DNA of 43,524 bases from the NCBI GenBank assembly GCA_017481565.1, contig JAFUOZ010000010.1, forward strand, positions 1 to 43,524, in the 5' to 3' direction. The translations under genes and the position numbers were made by a program. This DNA comes from Oscillospiraceae bacterium (GTDB lineage Bacteria > Bacillota > Clostridia > Oscillospirales > Ruminococcaceae). Shown here in pieces: positions 26,180 through 34,415 of this stretch; within the stretch, counting starts at the first letter, position 1, and each line of letters opens with the position of its first letter. The notes under the pieces were generated by a model. The model did not search any database. It saw only the letters and a list, made by a program, of their open reading frames with translations, and was not told the DNA's origin.

Positions 26180-27538
26180 TTGAACAGAGATGTATTTGAA
26201 AAATATCCCATACCAAAGGCAGTAATGACCCTTGCCCTTCCTACAATGCTCAGTATGCTTGTTACTATTTTTTATAACATGGCTGATACCTTCTTTGTAG
26301 GACAGACCAACGATGCAAATCAGGTTGCAGCCGTATCGCTTACAACCCCTGTATTTCTTATCTTCATGGCGGTGGGAAATATGTTCGGTATCGGCGGCAG
26401 TACGATGATATCAAGACTTCTGGGACAGGGCAATAACGAAAAGCCGAAGAATGTTTCTGCATTCTGTTTTTACGGCTGCATTATTTCAGGCTTTGTGCTT
26501 TCGCTTATCTATCTTATATTCATGCCGCAGATACTCAGTATTATCGGCACAAGTGAGAATACCTATGAATTTTCAAGAGAATATCTTACATATATAGCCT
26601 ATGGCGGAATTTTCGTAGTACTTTCCAATGCAATGGGAAATATAGTTCGTTCAGAGGGTGCTGCAAAGATATCCATGGCAGGAATGATGATAGGAACTGT
26701 TGCAAATATCGTACTTGACCCTGTCATGATACTTGCTCTTGATATGGGCGTTGCAGGCGCTGCTATTGCTACAATAATCGGAAATATTCTTTCGGTGGTA
26801 TTTTATCTGGGATATATTATCAGAAACAAGGAAAAGACGGTCCTTTCCTTTATGCCATCAGATGTGCGCATAAGCGGAATTATCGGCGGCGTTCTTTCAA
26901 TAGGACTTCCTGCTTCCTTGAATAACATTCTTATGAGCTGCTCCAATATTCTGCTGAATGTATTCCTTTCGGATTACGGTGATGTACCTGTTGCGGCAAT
27001 GGGTGTTGCAATGAAAGCGAATATGCTTGTTGTAATGCTTCAGTTAGGACTTGCCATGGGTATGCAGCCGCTTGCGGGATACTGCTACGGTGCGGCAAAT
27101 TACAGCAAGCTTAAGAGCGTTATGAAATTTTCTGCACTGTGTAATTTTATAATCGGCTCATGTATGACGGCAATATATATTTTTGCAAGCCGTCCCATCG
27201 TTGGAATATTCATTGATGATGCAGAGGTTATCCGAAACGGTATAACAATGCTCAATGCGCTTATGATATCAGGTCCGCTGATAGGTATAATGTTTGTATT
27301 CAGCTTTACCTTTCAGGCAATGGGCAAGGCTATACCATCACTTATTCTTTCTGTATCGAGACAGGGTTTTGTATTCCTTCCTGTGCTTATCGTAGGCAAT
27401 ATGCTTTTTGGCTTGGAGGGACTTATCTATGCACAGCCCTGTGCGGATATAGCAAGCCTTCTGATAGCCCTCACGATGTTTATGATAATCAACAACAGAT
27501 CCTTTAAGAATGAGGAAAAAGAAGCTGTAAAAGCATAA
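26180..27538 (+). CDS. MATE family multidrug efflux transporter
   Basis: A cation-coupled drug or metabolite exporter, 452 residues with about twelve membrane helices. The opening PIPKAVMTLALPTMLSML and MADTFFVGQ, and a second repeat of the same kind in mid-protein (GLPASLNNILMSCSN), are typical of the NorM/MepA group. It starts with TTG, seven bases after a perfect GGAGG; no ATG fits. It has its own promoter and terminator. Confidence 0.93.
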   Translation: MNRDVFEKYPIPKAVMTLALPTMLSMLVTIFYNMADTFFVGQTNDANQVAAVSLTTPVFLIFMAVGNMFGIGGSTMISRLLGQGNNEKPKNVSAFCFYGCIISGFVLSLIYLIFMPQILSIIGTSENTYEFSREYLTYIAYGGIFVVLSNAMGNIVRSEGAAKISMAGMMIGTVANIVLDPVMILALDMGVAGAAIATIIGNILSVVFYLGYIIRNKEKTVLSFMPSDVRISGIIGGVLSIGLPASLNNILMSCSNILLNVFLSDYGDVPVAAMGVAMKANMLVVMLQLGLAMGMQPLAGYCYGAANYSKLKSVMKFSALCNFIIGSCMTAIYIFASRPIVGIFIDDAEVIRNGITMLNALMISGPLIGIMFVFSFTFQAMGKAIPSLILSVSRQGFVFLPVLIVGNMLFGLEGLIYAQPCADIASLLIALTMFMIINNRSFKNEEKEAVKA

Positions 27539-27553
27539 TTCATATAAAATAGC

Positions 27554-27588
27554 AACGGACTGTTTCGAAATGGAACAGTCCGTTTTTT
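27554..27588 (+). terminator. Intrinsic terminator after the MATE gene
   Basis: AACGGACTGTT pairs with AACAGTCCGTT, followed by further T's. Confidence 0.92.
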
Positions 27589-27589
27589 A

Positions 27590-27706
27590 TTACTTAGGCA
27601 ATAATATAATTTGATTGCTTGGTGCTTGATTTTTCAAAAATGTCTCAGATACGACAATTATTGTAATTTAGAAATAGTTGATCAAACTGTTTAATTGCCT
27701 AGGTAA
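27590..27706. promoter_or_regulatory. Two MarR-like palindromes (TTRCYTAGGYAA) bounding a gene-free stretch
   Basis: TTACTTAGGCAA at 27590-27601 and TTGCCTAGGTAA at 27695-27706 are each a near-palindrome of the TTGCCTAGGCAA kind used by MarR-family repressors, and they are inverted relative to one another. They lie between the MATE terminator and the Nudix stop. No promoter for a gene is evident between them. They may be leftovers of a lost regulator gene. Confidence 0.38.
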
Positions 27707-27719
27707 TAAGTCCCTGATT

Positions 27720-28130
27720 TTAAATATCCTTGATTGCAGCCTTTGCTTTGTTTACGATAGTTTTGTCATTTTCATAGGTGAGGACTGAATTTGCATGACC
27801 GATATCCACCCAGCGAATATCGGCAATTTCAGTTTCCTGAGGAGTGTAATCAAAGCTTTTAGCCTTTGCGATAAAATATACAACTACCTTCTGAGTGTCC
27901 TTGCGAGGGAAATATGTTACAGTCTCCCTGAAAGTAGGGTCTATCATTACATCAAGATTGGTTTCCTCCTTGATCTCACGCAGGGCAGTCTCAACCTCGC
28001 TTTCGCCTTCTTCAACGTGTCCCTTGGGGAAGGACCAGTGTCCGCTGTTGATATGCTTTATCAGAAGAATTTCGGTGTTTCCGTGATGTTTGCGGTAAAC
28101 TATTGCACCGCAGGATTTCTCATAGGTCAT
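27720..28130 (-). CDS. Nudix hydrolase, diadenosine-tetraphosphatase-like
   Basis: A 136-residue Nudix protein. The Nudix box runs from G37 to L59 (G-x5-E-x7-RE-x-x-EE), with Asn in place of the usual Gly near its end. SCGAIVYR at the start and GHWSFPKGH before the box are typical of the Ap4A hydrolase/NUDT2 group, so diadenosine polyphosphates are the likely substrate. AAAGGG lies about twelve bases before the ATG. Confidence 0.9.
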   Translation of the reverse strand: MTYEKSCGAIVYRKHHGNTEILLIKHINSGHWSFPKGHVEEGESEVETALREIKEETNLDVMIDPTFRETVTYFPRKDTQKVVVYFIAKAKSFDYTPQETEIADIRWVDIGHANSVLTYENDKTIVNKAKAAIKDI

Positions 28131-28174
28131 TTATGTATCTCACCCTTTCTGATAGAATAGTATTCATTAGTATA

Positions 28175-28203
28175 ATTATACCATATTTTTTTTGATTTGT
28201 CTC
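28175..28203 (-). promoter_or_regulatory. Probable promoter of the Nudix gene
   Basis: Minus strand GAGACA, a 17-base spacer, and TATAAT. The -10 is perfect, the -35 is partial. Confidence 0.5.
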
Positions 28204-28232
28204 TGTTTTTTATAAATTATTTGTCGTGTTTA

Positions 28233-28272
28233 TAAAAAAATTACGCTTCGTTCAAAAAGAAGCGTAATTTTT
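28233..28272 (-). terminator. Intrinsic terminator downstream of the 28307 gene
   Basis: AAATTACGCTTC with a perfect complement; on the minus strand it is followed by seven T's. Confidence 0.85.
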
Positions 28273-28306
28273 GGTTGGAATATTAAGTTGAAATATGTTG
28301 AATTAA

Positions 28307-29254
28307 TTATTCTGCCGCAGTTGTTTCTGAAGTTATTTCCGCGGAATCCGAAATTTCGGTTTCCTCTGTAATAACGGCAACGGTTTCCTCGGAAACATCG
28401 TCCTCGGCAGAATCCATGAAGTCATCCAGCTTTTCCTTTACCTTTTCAATAACGGAGTCGATAGTCTCAGAGATAGGATATGTCAGTTCAAAATAGGTAT
28501 GGTTCCATCTGTCGTCATCAAAAACATATTCATTCCCGTTCAGATAGTCACTTTCGGTAAAGTATATCTCGTCATTGATTATAAGATTTTCGCCTTCCCA
28601 GTAACATTCAAGGGTATTAGGCTTGTTGACCTGCTTTACCATTTTCTTTATGGTAGTATTCAGCCTGAACATACCGTTATCCTCATCAAGCCTGTTAGGC
28701 TGAATATATACCGCATACTTTCCCGAAGCCTTGTTCTGTACATCAAGCATATAGTATCTGAACTGACCCGAGGGAGACGCTTCCAGCTGTATGAGAGTAT
28801 TAACTGTAGATACCTGAAAAATATTTGTTATCATATAGAAAGCAATTCCGCCGATAATATACAGCAGCAGGAATATAGTTCCGAATATGGTCTTTGCGGT
28901 ATCATTCATCTTACAGCCGAAGAAACCGAAGAGCGTAACAACCGCAGCAGGAATAAGCAGCGGCCAGTTTCCCCAGTCTAGCAGCAAAGTAGGGAAGAAC
29001 AACACCATGTTCGCCATACCCAGAATACAGGTTATCGGTGATTTTCTTGTAAAAAGAACCAGCAGACATACTAAAACGGACACGACCGCACCGACTATAG
29101 CAAATTTTATTCGGTTAGTATATTCAATATTATAGAAGAATGTGATATAAGCAAAATATCCAAGCAGATAGGAATATGCAATTCCCAGGAGACTTATTCC
29201 GATATTGACCCACTTGTTTGAAAATATCTGTTTCAGTTTTTCGGTTTTTTCCAT
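28307..29254 (-). CDS. Membrane protein with five or so helices and an acidic extracytoplasmic tail
   Basis: I do not recognise this 315-residue protein. The first half holds about five membrane helices (roughly 16-38, 48-68, 73-92, 95-110 and 121-143). The second half is a soluble domain with a Tyr-rich and Asp/Glu-rich sequence, and the last 40 residues are a Ser/Thr/Glu linker like those of the lipoproteins here. GGAG lies seven bases before the ATG. It forms a single-gene unit with its own terminator. Confidence 0.75.
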   Translation of the reverse strand: MEKTEKLKQIFSNKWVNIGISLLGIAYSYLLGYFAYITFFYNIEYTNRIKFAIVGAVVSVLVCLLVLFTRKSPITCILGMANMVLFFPTLLLDWGNWPLLIPAAVVTLFGFFGCKMNDTAKTIFGTIFLLLYIIGGIAFYMITNIFQVSTVNTLIQLEASPSGQFRYYMLDVQNKASGKYAVYIQPNRLDEDNGMFRLNTTIKKMVKQVNKPNTLECYWEGENLIINDEIYFTESDYLNGNEYVFDDDRWNHTYFELTYPISETIDSVIEKVKEKLDDFMDSAEDDVSEETVAVITEETEISDSAEITSETTAAE

Positions 29255-29311
29255 TTGACGACTCCATTCTAAATTATAAGCGAATTTTTAAAACATAACT
29301 ATACATTATAT

Positions 29312-29340
29312 ATATTACTACATTAATATGTTTAAATCAA
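29312..29340 (-). promoter_or_regulatory. Candidate promoter of the 28307 membrane-protein gene
   Basis: Minus strand TTGATT, a 17-base spacer, and TAATAT. Other AT-rich pairings nearby are possible. Confidence 0.42.
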
Positions 29341-29378
29341 GTACAAAAAGTTACAAAAAAAATACATTGTAGAAAAAT

Positions 29379-29413
29379 AAAAAAATCCGCTTTTGAAAAA
29401 AACAAAAGCGGAT
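29379..29413 (-). terminator. Intrinsic terminator after the surface-protein gene
   Basis: ATCCGCTTTTG with its perfect complement around A7; on the minus strand six T's follow the stem. Confidence 0.88.
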
Positions 29414-29431
29414 AAAATATTCATAATAATT

Positions 29432-30160
29432 TTATCTGTATTTCTTAATAGTCTTGATAACCACAAGAACACATATTCCGATAACAGCAAGAATAAGGAT
29501 AACAAATACAATTATAGTAAGTACAGAAGCAGCGCCGCCTGCAGCATAACCCTCAACATTCTTATAGTCGCCGATATTTTCAATAGCAACACCGTTTTTA
29601 TCCTTTACAGTAAGATCGTCAACATGACATACAGCATCATTGAAGCCTGTAGAGGAGTTGATAAGAACTCCGAACATAGTATTGTTTACGTTTTCGGGAA
29701 CTTCAATAGTAACCTTCTGCCAATAGGGAGTAGCTGTCATAGAAACGTTTTCAGCAAGATAAATATCACCGTCAGTATAGAAATAAAGCTCGTCTGCGCC
29801 TGTTGCCTCAGCATAAACGTAGAATGAAAGCTCCGTTCCTGCAAAAGATTCAAGACCGAATGTATCTGCATTGAAATAGAATCCCGATGCTTCAGCACCT
29901 GATGTAAGAGAACCGGCGAAATCCTGAGAAATCTTCAGTGCGCGGTTTGTTCTTGTTGTTTCAGGAGTTATTTCATAGGAAAGTCCCGTATCTGCAGCTG
30001 AACCGAATGTATGTATATATTGGAATGATTCGTCTGTGTCAAAGCATACTGTGGGTCTTGTGCCCTCGTTCTCTTTTTTCTCTTCTTCTGCAGCTGCAGG
30101 CACAGCTAACATAGTACCGCAGATCACTGCAGACATAATAAGACTAAGAATTTTTTTCAT
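29432..30160 (-). CDS. Cell-surface protein: signal peptide, jelly-roll-like domain, C-terminal membrane anchor
   Basis: A 242-residue exported protein. An N-terminal signal peptide ends at AVPAAAEEE, and a C-terminal membrane helix (about 209-233) with the basic tail KTIKKYR anchors it. Between them lies a beta-rich domain with alternating aromatic and polar strands (ALKISQDF, ELSFYVYAE, WQKVTIEVP, VDDLTVKD), which resembles carbohydrate-binding jelly-roll modules of the CBM4/CBM22-like type. A glycan-binding role at the surface is inferred only. A GTG 18 bases earlier is in frame; the ATG at 30160 is chosen for the signal peptide. Confidence 0.78.
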   Translation of the reverse strand: MKKILSLIMSAVICGTMLAVPAAAEEEKKENEGTRPTVCFDTDESFQYIHTFGSAADTGLSYEITPETTRTNRALKISQDFAGSLTSGAEASGFYFNADTFGLESFAGTELSFYVYAEATGADELYFYTDGDIYLAENVSMTATPYWQKVTIEVPENVNNTMFGVLINSSTGFNDAVCHVDDLTVKDKNGVAIENIGDYKNVEGYAAGGAASVLTIIVFVILILAVIGICVLVVIKTIKKYR

Positions 30161-30237
30161 TAACAACCTGTCCTTCACGATATATTATAATAAACAATAT
30201 GCACAAATGCATAACTAAACAGTCTACTACATATTCT

Positions 30238-30266
30238 ATTTTAATACAAAAACGAAAATTTGTCAA
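30238..30266 (-). promoter_or_regulatory. Promoter of the surface-protein gene, overlapping the EF-G-like terminator
   Basis: Minus strand TTGACA, a 17-base spacer, and TAAAAT. The -35 hexamer is inside the 3' arm of the terminator stem at 30256-30296. Confidence 0.72.
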
Positions 30267-30297
30267 TATGTTTTTTTGAAACATATTGACAAATTTT
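30256..30297 (-). terminator. Terminator of the EF-G-like gene
   Basis: A perfect 18-bp inverted repeat, AAATTTGTCAATATGTTT and its complement, with a five-base loop, 8 bp after the EF-G-like stop. It is AT-rich and followed on the minus strand by TCGTTTTT. Confidence 0.72.
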
Positions 30298-30304
30298 TTA
30301 TGAC

Positions 30305-32386
30305 TTATTCGGCATTATTGTCTGCCGAAAGAATTACATCACTTACAAGATTTGCGGGAAGCTGTTCATATCTGAGGAATTCAAATGTGAAGCTGCCTTT
30401 GCCTCTTGTGATCTGTCTGAGCTGAGTTGTGAAGCTCTGCATTTCTCTCATAGGAACTTCCGCTTCGATCTCAGTGCCCTTATTAACGGGGTTCATGCCG
30501 ATAACTCTGCCTCTGCGCTTATTGAGGTCGCCCATGATATCACCTGTGTTATCATCGGGAGCAGTAACCAGAAGTCTGCCGATAGGCTCAAGAATAGCAG
30601 GATCAGCCTGTCTCATACCTTCCTTGTATGCAATGGAGGCAGCTGTCTTGAATGCCATTTCAGAGCTGTCAACAGGGTGATAGGAGCCGTCAACCAGAAT
30701 AGCCTTAAGACCTGTTACAGGGAAGCCTGCAAGTACGCCCTTTGCCATGCTGTCCTGAAGACCCTTTTCAACTGCGGGGAAGTAGTTCTTGGGAACCGCT
30801 CCGCCGAATACCTTTTCTTCAAATACGAGAGTATCGGAGATGCAGGGCTCAAATTCGATCCATACATGACCGTACTGACCGTGACCGCCCGACTGCTTCT
30901 TGTGCTTTCCTTCGCACTTTACCTTCTTTCTGATAGTTTCCTTATATGCGATCTTGGGAACAGAGAGCACTACGTCTGCGCCGAACTTATTCTTAAGCTT
31001 GGAAACAGCTACTTCAAGATGCTGCTCGCCGAGACCTGCAAGGATCTGTTCCTTTGTGGAGGGATCCTGATAGAGAGCAAGAGTCTTATCCTCATCGAGA
31101 AGCTTCTGCAGACCTGCTGAGATCTTGCTTTCGTCTCCCTGAGTCTTTGCACGTACAGCCATTTTATAGCAGGGTGCGGGGAATACGATAGGATCATAGG
31201 AAACAACTCTGTCTGCGCTGCAGAGAGTATCGTTTGTGGAAGCGCCGATCTTTACGGCTGCAACTATATCGCCTGCATAAGCTACAGAAACCTCTGTCTG
31301 CTTCTTGCCGCACACAGAATAAAGCTTGCCTATCTTTTCGGGAGTATTTGTTGCTGCATTCACATATTCGCCGTTAGCCTTAAGCTGACCGTCCATTACC
31401 TTGATAAAGGACATTTTTCCAACGAAGGGATCTGCGATAGTCTTGAATACAAATGCAGCGGTTGAGGCAGACTTATCATAGGAGGTCTCTGTGATATCGC
31501 CGTCTGCTGTATTTGCAATAACTGCGGGACAATCTGCAGGTGAAGGCATGAGAAGCTCGATCTCCTTAAGAAGCATATCGATACAGCCCATTGTAACATC
31601 TGAGCAGCAGATAACGGGAGTGATGACACCTGTGTTCATACCCTTGTGAAGACCCTGAACAAGCTCCTTCTGAGTGAACGCCTCGCCCTCGAAGAACTTT
31701 TCCATAAGCTCATCGTCTGTTTCTGCAACAGCCTCGGAGAAAGCGGCGATAAGACCGTCGATACGGTATTCCATCTTTTCGCTTACTTCTGCTGTGGGCA
31801 TTTCTGTTTCAACGGCATTACCGTTGTTGTCGTATGTATAAGCCTTCATTTCGATAAGGTTTACGTAGGATACTACCTTATGATCTCTGATAACGGGAAC
31901 GATAACGGGGCAGACTGTAGGACCGAAAACGGTCTTAAGGTCTGTGAGAACGTTATAGAAGTTAGCATCAGGATCGTCAACCTTTGTGACCACAAACATC
32001 TTTGCCTTGCCTGCGGCTGCAGCCTTTTCGTAAGCCTTTTCTGTACCTACCTTTACGCCTGACTTTGCGGAAACAGTGATAAGTACTGTATCAGCTGCGT
32101 TGATAGCCTCGCAGGATTCACCCTCAAAGTCAAAAAGTCCGGGTGCATCAAGAAGGTTGACCTTTATATTATTATATTCAAATGCTGCCAGAGAAGCGTT
32201 AAGTGAAGCCTTGCGCTTGATCTCTTCGGGATCATAGTCACAGACTGTATTGCCGTCTGCAGTCTTTCCCAGTCTGTCAGATGCGCCTGCCTTAAAGAGC
32301 AGTGACTCTGCCAGTGTGGTTTTACCTGAACCTGAGTGACCTGCAACGGCAATGTTCCTTATGCTTTCGGCTGAATATTCTTTCAT
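30305..32386 (-). CDS. Elongation factor G-like GTPase (EF-G2-type paralogue)
   Basis: A 693-residue translational GTPase with all EF-G domains: G domain, domain II, the III-V part ending in RxLPANLVSDVI. It departs from canonical EF-G in its nucleotide motifs: G1 is GHSGSGKTT (not GHIDAGKTT), G3 is DAPGLFDF at 80-87 (not DTPGHVDF, so Leu84 stands in for the catalytic His), and G4 is TKVD (133-136) rather than NKMD. These changes fit the EF-G-like paralogue group, not fusA or a tetracycline-protection protein. AAGGAG precedes the ATG. The lone gene has its own promoter, unlike str-operon fusA. Confidence 0.92.
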   Translation of the reverse strand: MKEYSAESIRNIAVAGHSGSGKTTLAESLLFKAGASDRLGKTADGNTVCDYDPEEIKRKASLNASLAAFEYNNIKVNLLDAPGLFDFEGESCEAINAADTVLITVSAKSGVKVGTEKAYEKAAAAGKAKMFVVTKVDDPDANFYNVLTDLKTVFGPTVCPVIVPVIRDHKVVSYVNLIEMKAYTYDNNGNAVETEMPTAEVSEKMEYRIDGLIAAFSEAVAETDDELMEKFFEGEAFTQKELVQGLHKGMNTGVITPVICCSDVTMGCIDMLLKEIELLMPSPADCPAVIANTADGDITETSYDKSASTAAFVFKTIADPFVGKMSFIKVMDGQLKANGEYVNAATNTPEKIGKLYSVCGKKQTEVSVAYAGDIVAAVKIGASTNDTLCSADRVVSYDPIVFPAPCYKMAVRAKTQGDESKISAGLQKLLDEDKTLALYQDPSTKEQILAGLGEQHLEVAVSKLKNKFGADVVLSVPKIAYKETIRKKVKCEGKHKKQSGGHGQYGHVWIEFEPCISDTLVFEEKVFGGAVPKNYFPAVEKGLQDSMAKGVLAGFPVTGLKAILVDGSYHPVDSSEMAFKTAASIAYKEGMRQADPAILEPIGRLLVTAPDDNTGDIMGDLNKRRGRVIGMNPVNKGTEIEAEVPMREMQSFTTQLRQITRGKGSFTFEFLRYEQLPANLVSDVILSADNNAE

Positions 32387-32460
32387 GATAAATCGCTCCT
32401 TGTTAAAATTTTTTCAGAATTGTGCATTTTAAACAACAATGCACTTTCAACTTGATTATT

Positions 32461-32489
32461 ATTATATATCATTTGCCGATATAATGCAA
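32461..32489 (-). promoter_or_regulatory. Promoter of the EF-G-like gene
   Basis: Minus strand TTGCAT, a 17-base spacer, and TATAAT; about 75 bases before the ATG. Confidence 0.72.
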
Positions 32490-32788
32490 GTGTTTTACTG
32501 CATTTTTTACGAAATGCAGTAAACTCTTATTGAAATTTTGTTAATTTTAACGATTTTCACCAATCAAAACCTTGCGTTTTGTGGTTTTATATAGTACAAA
32601 TGCATAAAAAATGTCGAGTAACTGTATGGAAAAGAAATTTCTGTTTTCGACTGTTTTTTCTGACCGCAGGCTGTAAAATCAGAGAATATAATACTTTAAT
32701 AAAAAAGCTGCAGGTGCAAATATTAATATTGCCGTATATGCAATGCGGCAAAAATCGAAAGACAAAAAAGAAAGGGTGAGTAAAAAGG
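32490..32788. other. Gene-free divergent region upstream of spoIVB
   Basis: About 300 AT-rich bases. I see no convincing gene, riboswitch or consensus sigma-A promoter pointing at spoIVB; short open frames on both strands lack ribosome sites. A small TTGCCG/CGGCAA hairpin lies about 45 bases before spoIVB. TGCATA near 32600 resembles a sporulation sigma -35, but its -10 partner is poor. Confidence 0.5.
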
Positions 32789-34042
32789 GTGAAAAAGGCC
32801 GTTAAAATATTTTTGGTCATGCTTTATATTGCGGTGCTGTCAGCGGCGGCGCTTATCGTATATTATGATCTTCGTCTGCCCGATAAATATTATGTAACAA
32901 AGGGCGGAACTCTTGAATTTGAAAATAACATAAGTATAATGGCTGCAGTAAGTACTGCAGAAGCTGAGGATATACAGACAGGTTTCAGTCAGACCGAAGC
33001 AGAGGGCATAAAAAGTGCAAGGCTCAAGCTTTTCGGCATTTTTCCCATAAAAACCGTTGATATATGCGAGGTCGAGGCGGCAGCTGTCATACCATGCGGA
33101 ATACCCTTCGGAATAAAGATGGTTACCGACGGAGTTATCGTTGTGGACGTGAACAGCTTTGAAAGCGGCGGAGCGCTTGTTTCTCCCGCTTCCGAGGCAG
33201 GTATAAGACCCGGAGATATTATTGTGAGCATTTCAGGTAAGGATATGACCTGCAACGAGGATATTTCCTCCGCTGTTGCCGAAAGCGGCGGCAGGACGGT
33301 AGGTGTCAGGATAATCAGAGAGGGGACTGAATCGGTAGTATTCATGAAGCCCGAGCAGTCCTCATCGGACAGCGTATACCGTGCAGGAATGTGGGTAAGA
33401 GACAGCTCCGCAGGCATAGGAACAATGACCATGTACGATCCGTCAACAGGCTGCTTTGCAGGTCTTGGACACCCTGTATGCGATATTGATACAGGCGAGC
33501 TTCTTCCCTTAAGCAGCGGCGAATCAGCCGAGGTAGTCATAAGCGGAGTCAAAAAGGGCGAATCGGGAAAGCCGGGCGAGCTTATTGGTGCATTCGTATC
33601 GGACAAGCCTTCGGGACAGCTGCTTATGAACTGTAAGGAGGGGATATTCGGAGTTCTTGAAAATGCGCCCTGCTTTACCACAGCCGTGCCTGTGGCTATG
33701 CGTCAGGAGATATGCACAGGAGAAGCAGTTATATATTCCACCGTAAAGGGCTGCGCCCCCGAGGCGTATACAGTTGAGATAGAGCGGATAGATCTTACAG
33801 GTGACGACAACTGTCGGAACATGGTGATAAAAATAACGGACGACCGACTTACCGAGCTTTCGGGAGGAATAGTCCAGGGAATGAGCGGAAGTCCCATAAT
33901 CCAGAACGGCAGACTTGTGGGTGCCGTGACCCATGTTTTTGTAAATGATCCACTTAAGGGATATGCTATTTTTGCCGATTCAATGTATGAAAAAATGAAT
34001 GAAGCAGGCAAGCTTAAAGATATATCCGATATAGCTGCATAA
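32789..34042 (+). CDS. spoIVB: SpoIVB peptidase (S55 family sporulation protease)
   Basis: In spore formers SpoIVB is secreted from the forespore and triggers pro-sigma-K processing. The 417-residue protein has an N-terminal membrane anchor (about 7-27), a PDZ domain (about 108-190, with ASEAGIRPGDIIVSISG) and the S55 peptidase domain with GLGHPVCDIDTG near 227 and the catalytic Ser in GMSGSPI near 366. It starts with GTG, about ten bases after AAGGGTGA. In most Clostridia spo0A follows directly; here a terminator and tRNA-Ser follow. Confidence 0.93.
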   Translation: MKKAVKIFLVMLYIAVLSAAALIVYYDLRLPDKYYVTKGGTLEFENNISIMAAVSTAEAEDIQTGFSQTEAEGIKSARLKLFGIFPIKTVDICEVEAAAVIPCGIPFGIKMVTDGVIVVDVNSFESGGALVSPASEAGIRPGDIIVSISGKDMTCNEDISSAVAESGGRTVGVRIIREGTESVVFMKPEQSSSDSVYRAGMWVRDSSAGIGTMTMYDPSTGCFAGLGHPVCDIDTGELLPLSSGESAEVVISGVKKGESGKPGELIGAFVSDKPSGQLLMNCKEGIFGVLENAPCFTTAVPVAMRQEICTGEAVIYSTVKGCAPEAYTVEIERIDLTGDDNCRNMVIKITDDRLTELSGGIVQGMSGSPIIQNGRLVGAVTHVFVNDPLKGYAIFADSMYEKMNEAGKLKDISDIAA

Positions 34043-34053
34043 ATACGGCAAAA

Positions 34054-34094
34054 ACAAATGAGCTGCCCGTCAAAATAACGGACAGCTCATTTGT
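34054..34094 (+). terminator. Hairpin terminator after spoIVB
   Basis: ACAAATGAGCTG pairs with CAGCTCATTTGT, with an inner CCGT/ACGG pair. The following T content is low (ATATAATTT). Confidence 0.68.
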
Positions 34095-34113
34095 ATATAA
34101 TTTATTTACTTAC

Positions 34114-34144
34114 AAAAAAATCGGCTGTGAAAAACACAGCCGAT
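34114..34144 (-). terminator. Terminator of tRNA-Ser
   Basis: ATCGGCTGTG with its perfect complement around AAAAA; on the minus strand seven T's follow. It lies 10 bases after the tRNA 3' end. Confidence 0.9.
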
Positions 34145-34153
34145 GCAAACATA

Positions 34154-34244
34154 TGGCGGAGATGGTGGGATTCGAACCCACGGAGCGTTTTACCGCTCAA
34201 ACGATTTCGAGTCGTTCTCGTTATGACCACTTCGATACATCTCC
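34154..34244 (-). tRNA. tRNA-Ser (anticodon CGA)
   Basis: On the minus strand the 7-bp acceptor GGAGATG/CATCTCC, discriminator G and an encoded CCA are visible. The anticodon arm AACGA-CTCGAAA-TCGTT gives anticodon CGA, reading UCG. A long variable arm (GAGCG...CGCTC) marks a class II tRNA, and the T arm is GTGGG-TTCGAAT-CCCAC. The gene has its own promoter and terminator. Confidence 0.95.
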
Positions 34245-34263
34245 GAATTTAAGCAACAGTAAT

Positions 34264-34292
34264 ATTATAACATATCCTTTCGATAAAATCAA
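34264..34292 (-). promoter_or_regulatory. Promoter of tRNA-Ser
   Basis: Minus strand TTGATT, a 17-base spacer, and TATAAT, 20 bases before the mature tRNA. Confidence 0.75.
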
Positions 34293-34334
34293 GACCTTTT
34301 TGAAAATTTTTTCTGATTTCCGTAATTTATTAAG

Positions 34335-34390
34335 ACAACACCGCACAGACAATGCTTTTGGCTTTGCGCATAAGCCTGATGCGGTGCTGT
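34335..34390. repeat. Second-family palindromic repeat (GCGGTGCTG arms), diverged copy
   Basis: ACAACACCGCA and TGCGGTGCTGT form outer arms with one mismatch; an inner GGCTT/AAGCC hairpin lies between. It follows the stop of the CpXC gene and may end its transcript. Outer arms match those at 5902-5942. Confidence 0.55.
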
Positions 34391-34415
34391 AAATATCTTT
34401 GCGGCTTTTATCGGA

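Noticed and set aside
30677..31120. Long plus-strand frame opposite the EF-G-like gene
   Set aside because: A shadow of a strongly supported gene, with no ribosome site and no recognisable domain.
30305..32386. Tetracycline ribosomal-protection protein (TetM-like)
   Set aside because: G-motifs and domain ends match the EF-G-like paralogue group. No tet-type leader or mobile element is near.
32989..33681. 230-codon frame opposite spoIVB
   Set aside because: Shadow of spoIVB; Pro/Ser-rich, no start signal.
34153..34392. 79-codon frame beginning MAEMVGFEPT
   Set aside because: It is the well-known false frame read from the antisense of a tRNA-Ser gene.
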